DNA of 64,000 bases, taken from contig JARFXO010000007.1 in NCBI GenBank assembly GCA_029194665.1, positions 186,001 through 250,000 on the forward strand, in the 5' to 3' direction. Under the pieces are notes generated by a model. It had not been told where the DNA came from. It made no database searches and saw nothing but the letters and a program-made list of their open reading frames with translations. A program made the position numbers and the translations under genes. The stretch is from Nitrospira sp. GTDB taxonomy: Bacteria; Nitrospirota; Nitrospiria; Nitrospirales; Nitrospiraceae. Shown one piece after another: positions 59,944 through 64,000 of the stretch (position 1 is its first letter; each line of letters starts with the position of its first letter).

Positions 59944-61368
59944 ATGAAGTGGGCCGCTCTCTGTACACTGATCGTGCTGATCGCTCTTGTGAGCGTGATG
60001 TTCGGCGGCGAGTATGTGCGCCCCACCATGAACGAGCCGCTTCCCAAGTGGAATCCTGAGTACGGATATCGCTTCGCCAATCTTCCGCCCTCGTTGGAGG
60101 GCAGCACGGACAGTCTCTTTCTCGTGGCCTCCTTCTCCGGAGGCGGCGCGCGCGCGGCCGCCCTCTCCTACGGCGTGCTGCCGGAGTTGGCCCGGACGCC
60201 GATCGTCTGGGAAGGCTATCGGAAAACTCTCGCCGACGAACTCAGTATCATCAACGCGCTCTCAGGGGGCAGCTTCACTGCGGCCTATTATGCCCTCTAT
60301 CACGATCGGATTTTTCGGGACTTTGAATCTCGCTTTCTGCGAAAGGATTGGGAAGATGAACTGCGCACGCGGATCTTACATTCTCCCGGCAATTGGTTGC
60401 GGCTCCTGTCTCCCTATTTCGGGCGGGCGCACATCTTTGCCGAACTCCTGGACAAAGAACTGTTCGATGGGGCGACGTTCAATGATCTCGTCTCAAGCAC
60501 TCAGCGGCCGATCGTCTTCATTCACGCCTCCGACATGGCCACCGTCTCGCGGTTCGAATTCAACCAGCGACAGTTCGACCTGATCTGCTCCGATCTCAGC
60601 AAGTTCCCGCTGGCGGTGGCGACCGCCGCATCGAGCGCCCTCCCTTTGGTTCTCAGCCCCATTTCGTTGAAGAACTACGCCGGACAGTGCGGACTTGACC
60701 CGCCGGCATACCTGACCGAGACCAAGCGTACCTCCTGGGGTCGAAGGCGCGCCGCCGAGCTACGGTCATATTTTGATTCCGAGAAGCGCCCGTACATCCA
60801 TCTGTTGGACGGTGGACTGGCTGATAACCTCGGCATGCGCAATATGTTGGAACTCTCAGCCCTTGTGGAAGATCTCGACTCTACGTTCCAGATCCTCGGG
60901 GTGAAGAAGGTCCGAAAACTCGTGTTTCTGATGGTGAGCGCGGAGACCGATCCGAATCTGAGTCATTACCACCTGGATGAACTGCCCAGCCTCACACGGG
61001 TGTTGAATGCGTTGGTCGACATCCCGATCAACCGGTATTCCGACGACACCTTGGAGATGATGCACCAGGCCGTCACGCAGTGGCAGGTACAACTTCGCCA
61101 GCGTGCCAGGACCGAGAAGAGCGTCTTCGCACCCGATGCGGATATCTACTTGATCGACGCGAGTTTGTCGGAGTTGGAAGACCCGGAAGAACTATCGCGC
61201 CTTATGAGCATTCCCACGAATCTGGCACTGACCGGTGCTCAAGTGGACGACCTGCTGCTGGCCGCTTCCAAACTCGTCAGGACCGACAAAGAATTTCAAC
61301 GCCTCCTACGGGACCTGGAGACGGAAGCTGCAAAAACTCCATTGATCAGTCGGCGGACCACTCATTGA
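59944..61368 (+). CDS. Patatin-like phospholipase with membrane anchor
   Basis: 474 residues. An N-terminal hydrophobic segment (about 4-22) anchors or exports it. Patatin motifs: oxyanion loop SFSGGGARAAALS (65-75), nucleophile Ser107 in NALSGGSF, and Asp289 in LLDGGLADN. A long C-terminal helical part follows. Predicted envelope lipid acyl hydrolase, distinct from the cytoplasmic-type patatin at 44104-45126. No Shine-Dalgarno site before the ATG (see promoter entry). The 3' end overlaps the convergent FAD reductase by 7 bp. Confidence 0.85.
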   Translation: MKWAALCTLIVLIALVSVMFGGEYVRPTMNEPLPKWNPEYGYRFANLPPSLEGSTDSLFLVASFSGGGARAAALSYGVLPELARTPIVWEGYRKTLADELSIINALSGGSFTAAYYALYHDRIFRDFESRFLRKDWEDELRTRILHSPGNWLRLLSPYFGRAHIFAELLDKELFDGATFNDLVSSTQRPIVFIHASDMATVSRFEFNQRQFDLICSDLSKFPLAVATAASSALPLVLSPISLKNYAGQCGLDPPAYLTETKRTSWGRRRAAELRSYFDSEKRPYIHLLDGGLADNLGMRNMLELSALVEDLDSTFQILGVKKVRKLVFLMVSAETDPNLSHYHLDELPSLTRVLNALVDIPINRYSDDTLEMMHQAVTQWQVQLRQRARTEKSVFAPDADIYLIDASLSELEDPEELSRLMSIPTNLALTGAQVDDLLLAASKLVRTDKEFQRLLRDLETEAAKTPLISRRTTH

Positions 61369-62417
61369 GGCCGTCGCACGGCCCGGCGGGCCAGGGGATA
61401 GAGCAGCAGCCGGAGCACCGGCTTGGTGTAGATCTTCGACCAAAAGGCTCGCTGATTCCGTGCGCGGCTGCTGAGGCGCACGAGGAGGTCATACCCTGGT
61501 TGCCCCATGAATTCGTACCAGTAGCGATTGATCAGCGAGGTCCGCAGCTGACTGCCTAATGAAGTTCGGCACAATCGATCGTACTGCGAACCTTCAATGA
61601 TACTGCGAGCGGCGAGGTGGCCGGAGACCATCGCCTGTCTGATGCCGAAGCCGAACAGATAATCCTGTAATCCCGCCGCCTCGCCGACGTAGCGTCGCCG
61701 GCCACTGACCAACGGCCTGGTCAGGTCAAACGTGCCGTAGCCGCCAAAGTGTTGCACGTTGCGCATCGTGAGGCCCACGAGATCCTGAACACGGGTTATG
61801 GTTCGCTCCAGACAGGCCTTGCCCGCTGAAAACTGATCGTAGAGCACCGTGGCCAACGTGCCTCGTCCCTCCGCGACCAGCAGGTAGGCATAGCCCTTGG
61901 GGGCGAGCCGGTTATCCAGCAGCACGGCCGCCTGCTCATGCATGTCGGTGTCGAAGACACAGCCGACGGCGATCGCGCAAGCCTGGCGGGGTCCCATCGC
62001 GACAATGTCTGTTTCTGTTTCCGTCGCAACACTCTCAAAGCGTATATCCACTCCGAGATCGAGCGCCTGCCGCTTCAGCGCGCTGTCCAGAGAACCGGGC
62101 TTCGCGCCTCGTCGAATCAGGTAGGCATGGGGTTCTGCAAACGTCACGTGCGCGGCGCTGCGCGGGCCGTACGACGATAAGCGGGTGATCGGTCGGCAGT
62201 AAAAGTCAGGCTGGATTCCGAGTCGGCGAATCGTGTCCAGGGTATCTTCTTCCGAGGTCCAGTTCTCCAACGCCTGATAATCTTCGCAGAACCGCATGCC
62301 CACGTCCGGCCGGCGCTCGTGCACGACGACCTGCTGCCCTGCACGGGCCAAGGTGATCGCAGCGGTTAAGCCGGCGGGACCGGCTCCTGCGATAGAGATG
62401 GGCTGAGACTGCTGCAT
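61362..62417 (-). CDS. FAD-dependent oxidoreductase, geranylgeranyl-reductase family
   Basis: 351 residues. The FAD motif GAGPAGLTAAITLARAG (11-27) and HERRP near residue 34 open the protein; YVGEAAGLQDYLFGFGIRQAM is the second FAD region typical of GGR/lipid-saturating flavoproteins. A C-terminal helical section lies around residues 290-345. It would reduce isoprenoid or other lipid double bonds in the membrane plane. Monocistronic; convergent overlap with the patatin gene. Confidence 0.87.
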   Translation of the reverse strand: MQQSQPISIAGAGPAGLTAAITLARAGQQVVVHERRPDVGMRFCEDYQALENWTSEEDTLDTIRRLGIQPDFYCRPITRLSSYGPRSAAHVTFAEPHAYLIRRGAKPGSLDSALKRQALDLGVDIRFESVATETETDIVAMGPRQACAIAVGCVFDTDMHEQAAVLLDNRLAPKGYAYLLVAEGRGTLATVLYDQFSAGKACLERTITRVQDLVGLTMRNVQHFGGYGTFDLTRPLVSGRRRYVGEAAGLQDYLFGFGIRQAMVSGHLAARSIIEGSQYDRLCRTSLGSQLRTSLINRYWYEFMGQPGYDLLVRLSSRARNQRAFWSKIYTKPVLRLLLYPLARRAVRRPQ

Positions 62418-62535
62418 GGCGGAGGATTATAGGCAGCCCTGGGCCTGACGTAAACGAAATGTGAGAGCAGATGAAAATCCAAGGAAAGTTCGATGGAGAA
62501 TTGACTTCGATCCGTGCAAGCGCCAGGATGGACTT

Positions 62536-63549
62536 ATGCGCCAAATTGCCAATCCTCCAAACCCATTTGAGTCGCACCATCGGGACCTGCTTGAACCGGC
62601 CGGCCCAGCCAAGCTGACAGTCTATGCGGACGACAGTCGGGAGATTTTAAGCCGTAACGAGAGCCCGGATTTACCTTTTCGATGGAGCGTGAATCCCTAT
62701 CGAGGCTGCTTCCATGCCTGTGCCTATTGTTACGCGCGTCCTTCGCATGAGTATTGGGGATTCGGCGCCGGAACCGATTTCGAGAGCAAGATCGTGGTGA
62801 AGGAGGATGCACCGCAGCTGCTGCGGCGTGCCTTTGACAAGCCGTCCTGGCATGGAGAACTGATTGTGTTTTCTGGTAACACGGACTGTTACCAACCGCT
62901 TGAGGCAGAGTACGGATTGACCCGTGCCTGTTTGGAGGTCTGCGCGGATTATCGGAACCCTGTCGGTATCATCACAAAAGGCGCATTGATTCTTCGTGAT
63001 CTGGACCTGTTGCTTCGGTTGCGCCGGGAAGCTTCGGTACTGGTGTATTTCAGTATTCCCTTCGCCTCGGACGATACGGCTCGCAAGGTGGAACCGCATG
63101 CGCCCTCGATCACGAAGCGGTTCTCGGCCATGAAGGCAGTTGCCGACGCCGGCATTCCGACAGGAATTTCCATTGCCCCTGTCATTCCCGGTCTTAATGA
63201 TGATGATATTCCCTCCTTGCTGGATCGCGCCTATTGTGCCGGATCCCGTACTGCTACATATAACTTGGTGAGATTATCCGGCAGCCTGGAGCCGGTGTTC
63301 TTGGAACGGATGCAGGAGGCCTTTCCCGAACGGATCGGAAAGATCACCCATCGGCTCCGTGAGGTCAGGGGCGGGACGTTGTCCGAGAGCCGATTTTTCA
63401 AGCGGCAGGCCGGACAGGGACCCTATTGGGAGCTGATCGAGCAGTTATTCGCTCTTGCGAAACGGAGGGTGGGATTTCCTGAAGATGACATGACCATCAT
63501 CCCTCAAACGTTTCGACGTCCAGGCGCTCAACAGATGTCGCTGTTTTGA
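62536..63549 (+). CDS. PA0069-type radical SAM protein (SPL-like)
   Basis: 337 residues from ATG 62536; a GTG at 62461 is also in frame. The [4Fe-4S] cluster Cys58, Cys62, Cys65 (GCFHACAYCYARP) binds S-adenosylmethionine. Family marks are RWSVNPYRGC before the cluster, FSGNTDCYQPLE, GIITKGALILRDLDLL and SIAPVIPGLNDDDI. This branch is related to spore photoproduct lyase-like enzymes, reaction unknown. It is followed by the rhodanese gene 16 bp downstream, probably one transcript. Confidence 0.9.
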   Translation: MRQIANPPNPFESHHRDLLEPAGPAKLTVYADDSREILSRNESPDLPFRWSVNPYRGCFHACAYCYARPSHEYWGFGAGTDFESKIVVKEDAPQLLRRAFDKPSWHGELIVFSGNTDCYQPLEAEYGLTRACLEVCADYRNPVGIITKGALILRDLDLLLRLRREASVLVYFSIPFASDDTARKVEPHAPSITKRFSAMKAVADAGIPTGISIAPVIPGLNDDDIPSLLDRAYCAGSRTATYNLVRLSGSLEPVFLERMQEAFPERIGKITHRLREVRGGTLSESRFFKRQAGQGPYWELIEQLFALAKRRVGFPEDDMTIIPQTFRRPGAQQMSLF

Positions 63550-63565
63550 AGAAAGCAGAGGAGAC

Positions 63566-63931
63566 ATGAAACATAATCCGGGGTTCTTACAACTTGTCGA
63601 ACAGGCGAAACGACGCGTCAAGGAGTGTGGCGTGGCCGAGGTGAAGGCTCGTCTCGACCGGGGCGAGCGGTTCCATTTCATCGATGTTCGGGAGGATCAC
63701 GAATTCGCCAAGGACCATGCTCGAGGCGCTCGACATCTTGGGAAGGGGATTATTGAGCGGGATATCGAGTCGGTGGTTCCTGATAAGCAGGACTCAGTCG
63801 TGCTCTATTGTGGCGGCGGCTATCGGTCGGCGCTGGCAGCTGATGCGTTGCAGCAGATGGGGTATGAGAATGTGCTCTCTATGGATGGAGGGATCAGCGC
63901 ATGGCGGGAGGCAGGGTACCCGTTGGAATAG
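63566..63931 (+). CDS. Rhodanese-like sulfurtransferase
   Basis: 121 residues, a single rhodanese domain: FHFIDVREDHEFAKDHARGARHLGKG and the active-site loop YCGGGYRSAL with Cys82. MDGGISAWREAGYP is the usual ending. It could carry persulfide sulfur in the cytoplasm. GAGGAG lies directly upstream of the ATG; shares a transcript with the radical SAM gene. Confidence 0.93.
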   Translation: MKHNPGFLQLVEQAKRRVKECGVAEVKARLDRGERFHFIDVREDHEFAKDHARGARHLGKGIIERDIESVVPDKQDSVVLYCGGGYRSALAADALQQMGYENVLSMDGGISAWREAGYPLE

Positions 63932-63949
63932 CTTGAGTGCCGTCCCAGG

Positions 63950-64000
63950 TTACTTGTTCACTCGATCGAACTCCTTTATCACCTGCTCGGTCAGATCGAT
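63950..64000 (-). CDS. C-terminal end of probable OmpH/Skp-like chaperone
   Basis: The minus strand reads IDLTEQVIKEFDRVNK and stops at TAA 63950-63952. This matches the usual tail of Skp/OmpH periplasmic chaperones (DLTxxVI..LN). Only 16 residues are in the window, so the call rests on that short match. Confidence 0.5.
   Translation of the reverse strand: MDLTEQVIKEFDRVNK

Overview
The window is a stretch of bacterial chromosome of moderately high GC with strong Shine-Dalgarno sites and many short co-directional operons. Gene content fits a Gram-negative, lipid- and polyhydroxyalkanoate-handling bacterium: an RND pump, outer-membrane barrel, lipoproteins, a class III PHA synthase and NDH-2. 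The overall flavour resembles Nitrospira/Nitrospirota, but no rRNA, tRNA or nitrification marker is present, so this placement is inference only.

Layout. 1-930: a TPR protein running in from the left edge. 1024-22220: a long series of minus-strand genes, consisting of a lipoprotein FKBP isomerase; VOC, MoaD-like, DUF1579, YciI, AHSA1/SRPBCC, DUF1428 and RibD-type small proteins; an S33 hydrolase operon; a nucleoside hydrolase; a secreted PHA depolymerase; a STAS protein; an RND permease/adaptor pair; and an arylamine N-acetyltransferase. Three of these small-protein units share an ECF-sigma-like promoter (TGTCGATTTC, 16-17 nt spacing, CGACTA). 22872-25064: a hybrid sensor kinase, followed by an IS110 remnant. 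25827-33058: GYD protein, an NDH-2/UspA pair, a zinc-ribbon/receiver/mini-membrane-protein operon, a CHASE3-PAS kinase with NarL-type regulator, and DedA. 33551-35796: an intact IS21 element with 6-bp target duplication.

36685-42959 is the most unusual operon: an alpha-dioxygenase/cyclooxygenase-like haem protein, a lipoxygenase-like non-haem iron protein and a hybrid kinase whose start overlaps the lipoxygenase stop. Together they look like a fatty-acid oxygenation (oxylipin) cassette with its own sensor. 43016-53124: PxpC, a patatin, a lipase, a lipoprotein and a complete PHA locus (phaC, phaE, phasin-like, phaB, phaA, phasin). 

53723-61368 is a second unusual region. It holds a barrel protein with a tandem-repeat loop, a 1039-residue lipase/M17N-like/CHAT-protease fusion, a convergent trypsin-META operon, a MITE-like repeat and a second patatin with a nearly leaderless promoter. 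The right end carries an FAD reductase, a radical SAM protein, a rhodanese and the tail of a probable OmpH/Skp gene. No CRISPR array, phage or RNA gene was seen.
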